Shown: positions 1 through 8,084 of the stretch, one piece after another | How positions within the stretch are numbered: position 1 is the stretch's first letter | Layout: the number at the start of each line of letters is the position of its first letter | Assembly (NCBI GenBank): GCA_029263455.1 | Contig: JAJCXM010000035.1 | Span: 124,001 to 188,000 of the forward strand | Direction: 5' to 3' | Source of the DNA: Holophagae bacterium | Lineage (GTDB): Bacteria > Acidobacteriota > Holophagae > Acanthopleuribacterales > Acanthopleuribacteraceae | DNA: 64,000 nt | The notes under the pieces: model-generated | What the model was told of the DNA's origin: nothing | Seen by the model: the letters and a program-made list of their open reading frames with translations, nothing else | The model's database searches: none | Made by a program: the position numbers and the translations under genes

Positions 1-186
1 GACGTCCGAGTCGAACGATTCTTGATGTTAGGTTCAGCGCCCCGAAGTGAGGGTTCAGGTGGACCTGGCAAGAGTTATGATGACAAGCAAGGTCAGGACG
101 CGCCTCAGACTTATGGCAAAGCTGCTGACAGCGATTATGATGTCCCCGAAAGCGATAACTTCAATGACGATGACATCCCATTTTAG
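1..186 (+). CDS. ssb: Single-stranded DNA-binding protein, C-terminal fragment
   Basis: The window opens inside this gene; 61 codons and a TAG stop are visible. The first residues (V-R-V-E-R-F-L-M-L-G) fit the last strand of the SSB OB fold. Next comes a long polar, glycine/glutamine-rich linker and the acidic tip D-D-D-I-P-F, the conserved peptide with which SSB recruits replication and repair partners. The OB-fold domain lies upstream of the window. A strong hairpin terminator follows 30 bases after the stop, so this is the end of its transcription unit. Confidence 0.9.
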   Translation, partial: DVRVERFLMLGSAPRSEGSGGPGKSYDDKQGQDAPQTYGKAADSDYDVPESDNFNDDDIPF

Positions 187-215
187 ACAATGATGGTCAT
201 CAACTTGTTCCAATT

Positions 216-243
216 GGGCACGCTGCGGCGTGCCCGTTTTCTT
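216..243 (+). terminator. Rho-independent terminator after ssb
   Basis: Perfect 8-bp GC-rich stem GGGCACGC / GCGTGCCC with a 4-base loop, followed by GTTTTCTT. It separates ssb from dut. Confidence 0.85.
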
Positions 244-275
244 ACATGAAGAGTTACTGGAGATTGTGAGCATTT

Positions 276-725
276 ATGGGACCCGTGACTGTGCGAATAA
301 CGAGACTACCTCACCATGATGGGCTTGACCTGCCTCAATATCAAACAGCACATGCTGCTGGCGTAGACTTACAGGCAGCCATTGATGACAGCTTTATCCT
401 TGAGCCGCTGCAACGGGTCTTGGTACCGACTGGAATCGCAGTCGCCATCCCCGAAGGCTTTGAAGGTCAAGTCCGTCCGCGTTCCGGACTCGCCATTCGC
501 CATGGTTTAAGCATGGTAAACACACCGGGAACTATCGATGCAGATTATCGCGGCGAAGTTTCGGTTGCACTGATCAATCTCTCGAACGAACCGATACGTA
601 TCGAGCGAGCCATGCGTATCGCACAATTTGTTTTGTGCCCTGTTGCCAAGCTTGAGTGGCAGGTGGTTTCAGATCTGCCCGAGACTGATCGTGGCTCCGG
701 CGGCTTTGGGCACACGGGACAATAA
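276..725 (+). CDS. dut: Deoxyuridine 5'-triphosphate nucleotidohydrolase (dUTPase)
   Basis: Hydrolyses dUTP to dUMP and pyrophosphate, supplying dTMP precursor and keeping uracil out of DNA. At 149 residues it has the usual length of a trimeric dUTPase. All five family motifs are visible in order: A-G-V-D-L, R-P-R-S-G-L-A, N-T-P-G-T-I-D-A-D-Y-R-G-E-V with the catalytic Asp, R-I-A-Q, and the C-terminal glycine-rich R-G-S-G-G-F-G-H-T-G that closes over the substrate. ATG start; the only in-frame alternative just upstream (TTG at 264) runs straight into a stop. Cytoplasmic. Confidence 0.97.
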   Translation: MGPVTVRITRLPHHDGLDLPQYQTAHAAGVDLQAAIDDSFILEPLQRVLVPTGIAVAIPEGFEGQVRPRSGLAIRHGLSMVNTPGTIDADYRGEVSVALINLSNEPIRIERAMRIAQFVLCPVAKLEWQVVSDLPETDRGSGGFGHTGQ

Positions 726-811
726 CGTTTTCCATCACGCTTACGTAAAACAAAAGGATCAAGGGTGGACTAGCCTAATCAAATGGATTAAGCTTGGTTT
801 GGGAGTAATGT

Positions 812-1102
812 ATGGAACTTGATGACACGATGAAGGCCTTGCTAAAAGACTTGGGAATGGCCCTGCATCAAGCGTTAACAAAAGACGAAAACGTAAAGTC
901 ACTGACGGATAAGATCAAATCCACCGGCTATGACATTTACCTGATCATGGAGGCCAACATTGCGCTCGATAAGCGCGATGACCAGTCTGAAGGTAACCTT
1001 TTTCTGCACAGCCCGGAGCGCGACGAAGAGGCACGCGCGTCTTTTAACCAATACGACACCGATTTTTTGGCCAGTTTAAAAATAAAACCTGATGAAGCCT
1101 AA
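812..1102 (+). CDS. Small acidic protein of unknown function upstream of rlmN
   Basis: A 96-residue cytoplasmic protein that I do not recognise. It is mostly helical and charged, with no Cys pair, signal peptide or membrane segment. A good Shine-Dalgarno (GGGAG) sits just before the ATG, and its end overlaps the rlmN start by 11 bases, so the two are almost certainly co-translated. The reading frame is favoured by the RBS and the overlap rather than by homology. Confidence 0.75.
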   Translation: MELDDTMKALLKDLGMALHQALTKDENVKSLTDKIKSTGYDIYLIMEANIALDKRDDQSEGNLFLHSPERDEEARASFNQYDTDFLASLKIKPDEA

Positions 1103-2159
1103 GGGCACGAAGTTAAACTTATTTGGCTGTACCAAACAAGAACTCGTCGATTTAGCACTTAAACAAGGTCAGCCCGCATTTAGAGGCAGTCAAGTCTTTC
1201 AGTGGATTTATCAGAAGCGTGTCACTGCCATCAGTGAAATGAGCAATTTGCCTTTAGCCTGGCGTGATCAGCTTGAGTCCGAATGTGTGATCAAAATGCC
1301 AACCATTAGTCGCCGGCACGTATCTCAGGACGAATCCATCAAGTATATTTTCAACTTGGACGATGGCAGCGAAGTTGAAGCCGTCTATATGAAGATGACA
1401 AAGGGCGTCACCTTGTGTTTGTCGTCTCAAGTTGGTTGCGCTCAAGACTGCTCGTTTTGTCTAACCGCAAGTATGGGATTCATCCGCAACCTCAGTTGTG
1501 GCGAGATGGTTGGGCAAGTATTCGCTATTGCCCAAGATATCGATTTACCCGTGCCATTTAACGTCGTCATGATGGGTATGGGCGAACCTCTATTAAATTT
1601 GAAGAATCTTCAACGGATGTTAAAGGTTTTGACTGATGAGCACTGCTTTAGCCTGTCGCCCAAACGAATCACGGTATCCACATCGGGGCATGCACGCAAC
1701 CTGCAAAAACTAGCGGAATCAGAAATAGTCCCACGCTTAGCCATTTCACTCAACGCCACCACCGACGAACAACGCGACGCCTTGATGCCAGTCAACCTGA
1801 AGTGGAACATCAAAGAGTTATTAGAAATCTGCCGCCATCTACCCTTGAAACCACGCGAACGTTTAACTTTTGAATACGTGATGATTCGTGACCTCAACGA
1901 CTCAGATGCCGATGCAAAGCGATTAATACGACTAGTCAGAGGCATCCGCTGCAAGATAAACCTGATCCCGTTTAATGAAACCCCCGAATTGAATTACCAA
2001 CAATCGTTACTGGAACGCATAGAAGCATTTCATCAAATACTTAATCAAGCTCGCGTCACCAACACGGTGCGCTGGTCGAAGGGTCGCGATATAGGCGCAG
2101 CATGCGGTCAACTAGCTCGACCTACCAGCGAGCCAGGCGCTCATATCCTCGCCGTCTAG
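1092..2159 (+). CDS. rlmN: Dual-specificity RNA methyltransferase RlmN (radical SAM)
   Basis: Methylates C2 of adenosine 2503 in 23S rRNA and A37 in some tRNAs, using a radical SAM mechanism. The 355-residue length is normal. The radical SAM cluster motif is C116-A-Q-D-C120-S-F-C123. The two catalytic cysteines are both present: C109 in T-L-C-L-S-S-Q-V-G-C (equivalent to E. coli C118) and C338 in A-A-C-G-Q-L (equivalent to C355). The N-terminal region contains the usual F-R-G-x-Q-x-F-x-W-I-Y motif at about 30-40. The gene overlaps the upstream 96-aa ORF by 11 bases. Confidence 0.97.
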   Translation: MKPKGTKLNLFGCTKQELVDLALKQGQPAFRGSQVFQWIYQKRVTAISEMSNLPLAWRDQLESECVIKMPTISRRHVSQDESIKYIFNLDDGSEVEAVYMKMTKGVTLCLSSQVGCAQDCSFCLTASMGFIRNLSCGEMVGQVFAIAQDIDLPVPFNVVMMGMGEPLLNLKNLQRMLKVLTDEHCFSLSPKRITVSTSGHARNLQKLAESEIVPRLAISLNATTDEQRDALMPVNLKWNIKELLEICRHLPLKPRERLTFEYVMIRDLNDSDADAKRLIRLVRGIRCKINLIPFNETPELNYQQSLLERIEAFHQILNQARVTNTVRWSKGRDIGAACGQLARPTSEPGAHILAV

Positions 2160-2313
2160 ACGATGTCCCGGTTGCAAAATTCCTGATCGATTTCGTTGAT
2201 TTAGCCGCCTTACAAAAAATTGAAGGCTAGACACATCCCATTTGCTTCGTCTATCCTTCCGAACTTGGGCCAACCATCCGGGTACGGGTCACATTGGAAT
2301 CAGGAGAAATCTA

Positions 2314-2604
2314 ATGGAACACGAAGTTTCTATCGAGGATCTAAGTTGCGAATGGGAAGAAGATGGGGAGCTCAAAGTAGAACAGCTCGACAAAAACATT
2401 TTGACTAAGGGCGCCTGGGCAACCATTATGTTCTTGTTTCGCGACAAAAAAACCGATGGCTCTTGGGCCGAACCTAAAGTGCGAATACAACGCTACAAGA
2501 AACAATACGGGCGTTACACAAACCAAGCAAAATTCAATATTAGCTCGGCCAAACAAGCTAAGTTAATTGCCACTCAGCTACAAGCGTGGTTTCCAGAAGA
2601 ATAG
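2314..2604 (+). CDS. Small conserved-looking protein of unknown function
   Basis: 96 residues if read from the ATG at 2314, which has a strong Shine-Dalgarno (AGGAG, 8 bases upstream). The frame is open back to 2242, but that longer version has no RBS. The protein has an acidic N-terminal third and a basic middle with K, R, Y and Q, with no signal peptide or membrane segment. Its end overlaps the following methyltransferase gene by 19 bases, suggesting co-translation with an RNA-modifying enzyme. Family not recognised. Confidence 0.75.
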   Translation: MEHEVSIEDLSCEWEEDGELKVEQLDKNILTKGAWATIMFLFRDKKTDGSWAEPKVRIQRYKKQYGRYTNQAKFNISSAKQAKLIATQLQAWFPEE

Positions 2605-3359
2605 AACCCCAGACCATCCTTAGCCGCCAAAACCAAAAGGTTAAAGCGCTTAGGGCTTGGTTACATCGTCCGGCGCTAGCTCCCTACGTATTCGTAGAAG
2701 GGGCAAAACTAGGTGCCGAGGCGTTGAATGCTGGATTGCAGTGCTCTGCTATATGGACGTGTGATTCAGAGACGCGCATTGCTGAAGACATCCCAACCTA
2801 CCTCGTAGGAAAGGATATGTTTCAGCAATTATCAACGCTAAAGTCGCCACAACCACCATTATTTCTGTTCCAACGACCGACCCTGGAAATGCATGGTTTT
2901 GATCGCATTGAACAAGGTCTATTGATAGATCACATCCAAGATCCAGGCAACGCTGGTGCATTGGTACGAGCGGCTGCGGCATTTGGTATTCGCGACTTAC
3001 TTTGGCTAAGTGGCTGTGATCCGTTCCACCCGGCGCTGATCCGCGCATCGGCGGGACATGTGCTGCAGGTCAGGAATTGGCGTATCAGTACAGCAAACCT
3101 CAAAGATATTCCGGCCTTAGTTTATGCCTCAGCAGATGCGCGATGCACATTAGGTGAATTCAAGTGGCCTGACCGTTTTGTGCTAGCGCTTGGCAATGAA
3201 GGTCATGGTCCAAGTAATGCGGTGATAGAAGCCGCTCAACAAGGTATTCGCATTCCTATCGCCAATCAGGTGGAATCACTAAACGTGATGGGCGCCGCAC
3301 ACATCCTACTTTACGCCTACGCTGCACAGGTAGGCCCTTTGAAGACATGTAAAACGTAA
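2586..3359 (+). CDS. TrmH/SpoU-family RNA 2'-O-ribose methyltransferase
   Basis: SPOUT-class methyltransferase that likely methylates a ribose 2'-OH in rRNA or tRNA with SAM. The 257-residue protein has a short N-terminal substrate-binding domain (about 1-100) and a catalytic knotted domain. SpoU motif 1 is about 112-134 (D-P-x-N-A-G-A-L-V-R-A-A), motif 2 about 199-209 (L-A-L-G-N-E-G-H-G), and motif 3 about 226-245 (I-P-I ... V-E-S-L-N-V ... A-A-H-I-L-L-Y). GTG start inside the preceding gene. The exact target position cannot be told from sequence, so no symbol is given. Confidence 0.92.
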   Translation: MVSRRIEPQTILSRQNQKVKALRAWLHRPALAPYVFVEGAKLGAEALNAGLQCSAIWTCDSETRIAEDIPTYLVGKDMFQQLSTLKSPQPPLFLFQRPTLEMHGFDRIEQGLLIDHIQDPGNAGALVRAAAAFGIRDLLWLSGCDPFHPALIRASAGHVLQVRNWRISTANLKDIPALVYASADARCTLGEFKWPDRFVLALGNEGHGPSNAVIEAAQQGIRIPIANQVESLNVMGAAHILLYAYAAQVGPLKTCKT

Positions 3360-3360
3360 C

Positions 3361-3393
3361 AAAAATATGCGCGACTTAGTCGCTAACGCGCAT
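3361..3393 (-). terminator. Probable terminator of the HU gene
   Basis: On the minus strand, ATGCGCG and CGCGCAT form a 7-bp stem overlapping the last codons of the HU gene. An alternative inner stem is GCGAC/GTCGC. ATTTTTG follows. It lies in the 16-base gap of a convergent gene pair, so it may serve both genes. Confidence 0.5.
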
Positions 3394-3645
3394 CGCAATT
3401 CCAGGCTTGAACTTCACTGTATGGGTTTCCGGGATTTCAATCGTCTTGGCACGTTGAATGTCTCTACCCACACTTTTCTTGCGCAGCTTTTTCTGGAAAA
3501 CTCCAAAACCACGAATTTCAATACGTTCGTCATTAACCAACGCATCTTTCATGGTATCCAGAATTTCATCCACCGCTTTCAGAGCCAAAACACGAGGTAT
3601 GTCTACACGTTTGGTAATGTTTTCCGCGATATCTATCTTAATCAC
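3376..3645 (-). CDS. HU/IHF-family nucleoid DNA-binding protein
   Basis: Histone-like DNA-bending protein of the HU/IHF family, acting as a dimer on the nucleoid. Read from the GTG at 3645 it has 89 residues, the family's usual size. That start has a perfect AGGAGG Shine-Dalgarno 9 bases away, whereas the frame's upstream ATG at 3711 would add 22 residues not seen in the family. The two N-terminal helices are followed by the signature region I-E-I-R-G-F-G-V-F and the basic arm ending with the F-K-P-G-I motif. Whether it is HU or IHF cannot be decided. It is convergent with the methyltransferase gene and divergent from purM. Confidence 0.93.
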   Translation of the reverse strand: MIKIDIAENITKRVDIPRVLALKAVDEILDTMKDALVNDERIEIRGFGVFQKKLRKKSVGRDIQRAKTIEIPETHTVKFKPGIAMRVSD

Positions 3646-3817
3646 TCCCAAAATCCTCCTCTGTAAGTTTTCACACAGTGTCTTACCTTCAATATATACC
3701 TTAAACACCAATAAGCTTGTTAAAAATTCAGGTAGTTACGAAAAGTAAACACTGCCAAGACAAAAAGCGAAATTCATGCCACCCTGTCTGTCTTAGGGTC
3801 AGAGAACCCGTAGTGGC

Positions 3818-3846
3818 TTGGACTAATGCTTGAGCTGAACTACAAT
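3818..3846 (+). promoter_or_regulatory. Candidate promoter of purM
   Basis: TTGGAC at 3818-3823 and TACAAT at 3841-3846 with exactly 17 bases between them, ending 48 bases before the purM ATG. The -10 is good (5 of 6) and the -35 weak (3 of 6). I see no clear purine-regulator operator beside it. Confidence 0.45.
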
Positions 3847-3893
3847 GGGCGTTGCCTCAAACAGGGCTGTAACTGGGTGCAGGGAGAGCAATC

Positions 3894-4925
3894 ATGAATT
3901 CATCAAGATATGAAGAAGCGGGCGTATCAATAGATGCCCAAGACGCATCCATCAAAGCCATACGTGCCGATGTACAGTCAACATCCATACCACAGGTACT
4001 TTCCGAGATAGGTAGCTTTGGCGGACTCTTTGACGCCCGTTTTCCCGACATCCCAAGTCCGGTCTTAGTTGCTTCAGCTGACGGAATCGGCACAAAACTT
4101 AAAGTTGCATTTGAAGCTGACAAGCACGATACCGTAGGTGCCTGCTTAGTAAACCACTGTATTAATGACATTCTTGTCCAAGGTGCCAAGCCCCTTTTTT
4201 TTATGGACTATATAGCCACCGGGAAATTGAAGCCTAATGTCGTACGGGAGGTTTTGGCGGGAATGGCACAAGCCTGCCGTCAATCGGGATTAGCCATTTT
4301 GGGTGGCGAGATGGCAGAAATGCCGGGTTTTTATCAAGCCGGTGAATACGACGTTGCTGGCTTCATTGTGGGTGTCGTTGATAAAAACAAAATCCTCGGT
4401 TCGCAAAGAGTGAAACCTGGGCAGTTGATCATTGGACTGGCATCAAGTGGCCTGCACACAAACGGCTATTCATTGGCCCGCAAGATCATTTTTGAGGAAG
4501 CCTGTCTCCAATTGGACGACAAAATTCCGGGCTGCAGTCAAACGGTGCAAGAATCGCTACTGGCCGTGCACAAACCCTACTACCATGCAGTCAGGCACTT
4601 ATTAGAACAAGATATGATCCACGCCATGGCGCATATCACCGGTGGCGGCTTTTTAGATAACGTACCTCGAATATTGCCGGAGGGTGTATCAGTCTCGCTG
4701 CGCAAGAACGCTCATCCAGTGCCCCCGCTCTTTAAATTCTTGGTGGACAAAGGCAAGGTTAGCGAACAAGAAGCCTATCGCGTATTCAACATGGGTATCG
4801 GCTTAATGGTTTTTATTGATCCGGATGACAAGGATAACGTCATGGCTCACTTCGAGCAGCAAGGCGAATTAGCCTATGTTGTTGGTGAAACGCACGTTGG
4901 CGGTGAAAAAGTCAGTCTCGTTTAA
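3894..4925 (+). CDS. purM: Phosphoribosylformylglycinamidine cyclo-ligase (AIR synthetase)
   Basis: Fifth step of purine synthesis: ATP-dependent ring closure of FGAM to AIR. The 343-residue length matches the family. The family signature S-A-D-G-I-G-T-K-L-K is at about 62-71, followed by V-N-H-C-I-N-D-I-L-V-Q-G-A (nucleotide and metal binding). The glycine-rich C-terminal domain contains H-I-T-G-G-G-F. ATG preceded by GGGAG. The 3' end overlaps the convergent purN by 14 bases, so the two purine genes share their ends but not an mRNA. Confidence 0.97.
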   Translation: MNSSRYEEAGVSIDAQDASIKAIRADVQSTSIPQVLSEIGSFGGLFDARFPDIPSPVLVASADGIGTKLKVAFEADKHDTVGACLVNHCINDILVQGAKPLFFMDYIATGKLKPNVVREVLAGMAQACRQSGLAILGGEMAEMPGFYQAGEYDVAGFIVGVVDKNKILGSQRVKPGQLIIGLASSGLHTNGYSLARKIIFEEACLQLDDKIPGCSQTVQESLLAVHKPYYHAVRHLLEQDMIHAMAHITGGGFLDNVPRILPEGVSVSLRKNAHPVPPLFKFLVDKGKVSEQEAYRVFNMGIGLMVFIDPDDKDNVMAHFEQQGELAYVVGETHVGGEKVSLV

Positions 4926-5535
4926 TGACGACACGCCCGTTTACCACCCTGACTTGACGATTAGCAAACAATTGGATTGCATCTGGATATGCATCACATT
5001 CCAGCTCAAATACACGTTTTTGAATGTCGTGTGGCAAATCGTCGTCGTTTAACGCAACCGTCCGTTGCAGAACAATCGGGCCAGCGTCATATTCATCATT
5101 AACCAAATGAACCGTACATCCCGATACTCGGCAACCACGACTCCAGACGGCTTCATGCACTTTCATGCCATAAAACCCCTTTCCACAAAAGGCTGGGATC
5201 AAGGAAGGGTGGATATTTACACACTTATCCTTGAACGCTGAACCAGGTAAATAACGTTTGAGGAAACCGCCTAACACCACTAAGTCAACTTGATGCTGTG
5301 TCAGGACTAAATTGACCTGCTCGCTATAGGCTTCATCGCTTAATGATTTGTGCTTGGGCAAGACAAGTAACGGTATGTCGTGGTCCTGAACCTTTGCGTT
5401 GCCAGTCGCCTTGTAACTTGACGACACCACACACACGATTTCCGCTGGCAAGCGCCCGTCCTGGATCGAATTAATGAGATTGATACACGTCGTTCCACCA
5501 CCTGAGATCAAGACGCCCAAACGTAGTGAATTCAA
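4912..5535 (-). CDS. purN: Phosphoribosylglycinamide formyltransferase (GART)
   Basis: Third step of purine synthesis, transferring a formyl group from 10-formyl-THF to GAR. At 207 residues it is near the usual length. The catalytic N-I-H-P-S motif is at about 106-110, and the D-E-Y-D-A-G-P motif with the catalytic Asp is near 145-151. The N-terminal phosphate loop is S-G-G-G-T-T. The start is a TTG whose bases overlap the stop of the upstream sigma-54 activator (TTGA), with AAGGA 6 bases before it. It is therefore translated from the regulator's mRNA. Confidence 0.95.
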   Translation of the reverse strand: MNSLRLGVLISGGGTTCINLINSIQDGRLPAEIVCVVSSSYKATGNAKVQDHDIPLLVLPKHKSLSDEAYSEQVNLVLTQHQVDLVVLGGFLKRYLPGSAFKDKCVNIHPSLIPAFCGKGFYGMKVHEAVWSRGCRVSGCTVHLVNDEYDAGPIVLQRTVALNDDDLPHDIQKRVFELECDAYPDAIQLFANRQVRVVNGRVVIKRD

Positions 5536-7208
5536 CTCTCGTCCTTAGCGACAGCGGTAATATCAATGCCAGCACGTTTCATTAATTTATAGAAAAGAGT
5601 GCGATTTATGTCAGCCAACTCTGCAGCTTTACGTGCCGAACCATCTGCGCGCCGCAGTAACTCCATCAAGAATCGCCTTTCGAGGTCGCGTCCGTAGCTT
5701 ACGGACACCTGCTCAACGTCATGCTTTAACTGACGCAGGGTCTCGCGATCCGACGGCACCACAACGTCGTATTTTTCGAATGGATGTAATTGATAAAAAC
5801 CGAGTTGTGAGGGGCCAACTGCCTGCTTAACTTCATCTGGCAAGTCACGTAATCTAATTTTGTTGCCCTTTGCCATAACCACAGTGCGTTGAATAATGTT
5901 GTCAAGCTCGCGCACGTTCCCTTTGAATTCATACATTTGAAGGGCTTCAAAAACAGCTTCTTCAACGGTTCTTCGGCTGGCGCGACTCTTGTGAATGTAT
6001 TTTTCAAATAGGATATTCGCGATCAGCCGCACATCCATCCCACGTTCACGTAATGGAGGGATATCGATAGGGATCACGTGGATACGATAATAAAGATCTT
6101 CTCGGAAAGTCTTCTCCGAGACCATCTCTTTCAAATCGCGATGGGTAGCCACAACCACACGCGCATCGGAACTAACTGTCTGATTGCCGCCAACACGTGT
6201 GAACTGTTTTTCTTGCAGATAGCGCAATAACTTGGCTTGAAAGGCTAGCGGCATCTCGCCTATCTCGTCCAAGAACAAGGTGCCTCCATGCGCCTGTTCT
6301 ACGCGGCCGATCTTGCGGTAATAGGCGCCGGTAAAGGCCCCTTTCTCATGGCCGAACATCTCACTTTCAATGAGTTCGTGTGGGATCGCTGACGTGTTGA
6401 TGGCGACAAAGGGACCGTTACCGCGAGGGCTTATTCGATGTAAACGCCTAGCAAATAGCTCTTTGCCGGTACCTGATTCTCCTCGGATATAGACGGAAGC
6501 CTCGGAGTCTGCAGCGCGTTCGAGTTTCTGGATAGCTTCAACAAAGCGCGGATCGCTGCCGATAATTTCATCGTCGTCACGTAGCTTATCGGCTCCTGTG
6601 ATGACGACGGCGTTTTCCATCTCCACGCCTGCACCCAAGTAAGGTTCAATAACGGCAAACAGGAGTTCCGCAAATTTCGCTAAAACACGTAGTCGCGTAG
6701 TCAAAATACGCGGCGTTTTCACGCGACTGCGAATACGTATTGCTAAACTACTCTGATTCGCCACCGGGCTCTTAAATATGAGATGTTGGGCCCAGTCAGT
6801 TGACTCAATGGTCACAAAGTCCCGCTGACTACCCGGCGGGATTTGCGTATCTTGGTCATCCTCCCCTTCAATAGGGTGAACGCGAACCCAATCGGGCTCG
6901 GTCGTTGCAAAATAAATAACCGTTTCCTCTGCCCTCAAATATTTGGCCAGCTCGGAGCAAACATGTTCTAGGAAGAACCATCGTCTTTGATTTGCTTTAC
7001 TACGAATGAGGGCCAAACGATTGATCATGGCCCAAAAAACGATCTCATCACGTAGCTCCTCAACGTGTACGAGACCGTCGCGTAGTGGACCTAACAGGTC
7101 GCCGGAAAAACTGGGTGGAAGATGAGCAGGATCAATGAAGTCTAAGCTTTTCACCAGCGTTTCTGCAGCAGATAGCCAAGTGCCAACTGATTCGCTTTGA
7201 TCGGTCAA
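5532..7208 (-). CDS. Sigma-54-dependent transcriptional activator (GAF-like, AAA+, Fis HTH)
   Basis: Enhancer-binding protein that remodels sigma-54 RNA polymerase with ATP. Read from the TTG at 7208 (GGGAG 6 bases upstream) it has 558 residues. The frame is open further up, but that part has no RBS and a non-domain sequence. Residues 1-200 look like a degenerate GAF-type sensor domain, not a response-regulator receiver. The AAA+ domain has Walker A G-E-S-G-T-G-K-E (about 241), the sigma-54 contact loop G-A-F-T-G-A (about 288) and Walker B L-F-L-D-E-I-G (about 308). The C-terminus is a Fis-type helix-turn-helix (about 525-550, R-K-A-A-E-L-A-D-I-N-R-T-L-F-Y). Translationally coupled to purN; targets unknown. 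Confidence 0.93.
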   Translation of the reverse strand: MTDQSESVGTWLSAAETLVKSLDFIDPAHLPPSFSGDLLGPLRDGLVHVEELRDEIVFWAMINRLALIRSKANQRRWFFLEHVCSELAKYLRAEETVIYFATTEPDWVRVHPIEGEDDQDTQIPPGSQRDFVTIESTDWAQHLIFKSPVANQSSLAIRIRSRVKTPRILTTRLRVLAKFAELLFAVIEPYLGAGVEMENAVVITGADKLRDDDEIIGSDPRFVEAIQKLERAADSEASVYIRGESGTGKELFARRLHRISPRGNGPFVAINTSAIPHELIESEMFGHEKGAFTGAYYRKIGRVEQAHGGTLFLDEIGEMPLAFQAKLLRYLQEKQFTRVGGNQTVSSDARVVVATHRDLKEMVSEKTFREDLYYRIHVIPIDIPPLRERGMDVRLIANILFEKYIHKSRASRRTVEEAVFEALQMYEFKGNVRELDNIIQRTVVMAKGNKIRLRDLPDEVKQAVGPSQLGFYQLHPFEKYDVVVPSDRETLRQLKHDVEQVSVSYGRDLERRFLMELLRRADGSARKAAELADINRTLFYKLMKRAGIDITAVAKDES

Positions 7209-7340
7209 GTAAAGCTCCCTTCGCGTAAGGCGACTTAGTGCGCATTCTACTCGTCTCCCTTGAATGTGACAACTTGAATAGCAATATATATGTCGAATAT
7301 GGACTGCATGCTTGCTTCGCAATCCTGCTCAATGAATGGC

Positions 7341-7346
7341 TATAAT
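7341..7346 (+). promoter_or_regulatory. Candidate -10 element of the acyltransferase gene
   Basis: Perfect TATAAT in the divergent region, 29 bases before the TTG start and 20 bases before its Shine-Dalgarno. No convincing -35 lies at 16-18 bases (CGCAAT at 17). Confidence 0.4.
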
Positions 7347-7374
7347 GCTCTAAATTCTAGTTAGGGAGGTCAGA

Positions 7375-7950
7375 TTGGGGCAGTGGTTGGCAAAATGGGC
7401 GTTGCGACTAACGGGTTGGACGTTAACCGCAGAACCACCTCGACAGGGCAAGTACGTCATGGTCGTTGCGCCGCACACCTCGAACTGGGACTTTGTGGTG
7501 CTGTACCTCTTCAAAGTAGCCTTTGCTATCGAGGCAACATGGATGGGAAAACACACGTTATTCAACAAACCGATTCTCGGAAAGTTCATGTATGCGTCAG
7601 GTGGTGTGCCCATAGACCGTCGTCAGAACCACAACGTCGTCTCTCAGATGGTTGATCGATTCGAAAGCGCCACAAACCTCACTTTGGTGTTGGCCCCAGA
7701 AGGCCGTCGACGTTATATGAGTCACTGGCGCTCGGGTTTTTATCAAATCGCCATAAACGCAAAAGTCCCCTTACTACCACTCTTCCTGGACTATCGCTTA
7801 AAACAAGCCGGATTTGGGAAACCCTATCAACTAACTGGCAACCCTTCCACCGATATGGATTACCTGCGTAAGTTCTTTGAAAAAAAATACGGGAAACGCA
7901 ATCAACATGCAGGTCCTATCCAGCTAAAGGATGAAAGCCAATCTAATTAG
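7375..7950 (+). CDS. 1-acyl-glycerol-3-phosphate acyltransferase-like (PlsC family) protein
   Basis: Probable phospholipid-type acyltransferase. The 191-residue protein has the family's catalytic H-x4-D motif at 34-39 (H-T-S-N-W-D). A second block contains G-V-P-I-D-R, and A-P-E-G-R-R is at about 107-112, which fits the acceptor-binding E-G motif. It is short and has no obvious long membrane anchor, as in the small YihG/YjgF-neighbour type acyltransferases. TTG start with a strong AGGGAGG 4-5 bases away. Substrate not predictable. Confidence 0.85.
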   Translation: MGQWLAKWALRLTGWTLTAEPPRQGKYVMVVAPHTSNWDFVVLYLFKVAFAIEATWMGKHTLFNKPILGKFMYASGGVPIDRRQNHNVVSQMVDRFESATNLTLVLAPEGRRRYMSHWRSGFYQIAINAKVPLLPLFLDYRLKQAGFGKPYQLTGNPSTDMDYLRKFFEKKYGKRNQHAGPIQLKDESQSN

Positions 7951-7994
7951 ATCGACTTTTTCGATGACGTCCATCACATAGAACCCTGGTCCGC

Positions 7995-8056
7995 GTGACT
8001 GCAGTCATTCTAACCACTATATTTACAACTCCACCTCTCTTGGCTAGTTAACTAGC
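7995..8056 (+). promoter_or_regulatory. Promoter of the 1242-aa exported protein, flanked by two perfect palindromes
   Basis: GTGACT (7995-8000) and TATATT (8018-8023), 17 bases apart, make a plausible sigma-70-like promoter. A perfect 12-bp palindrome TGACTGCAGTCA (7996-8007) covers the -35. A perfect 14-bp palindrome GCTAGTTAACTAGC (8043-8056) lies in the predicted leader, 29 bases before the ATG. Both are operator-like; no binding protein is known. Confidence 0.5.
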
Positions 8057-8084
8057 GCATAGCAAATACAACATAAGGTCGACA

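Noticed and set aside
3796-3809. GGGT-ACCC inverted repeat near the purM promoter
   Set aside because: Four-base arms are expected by chance.
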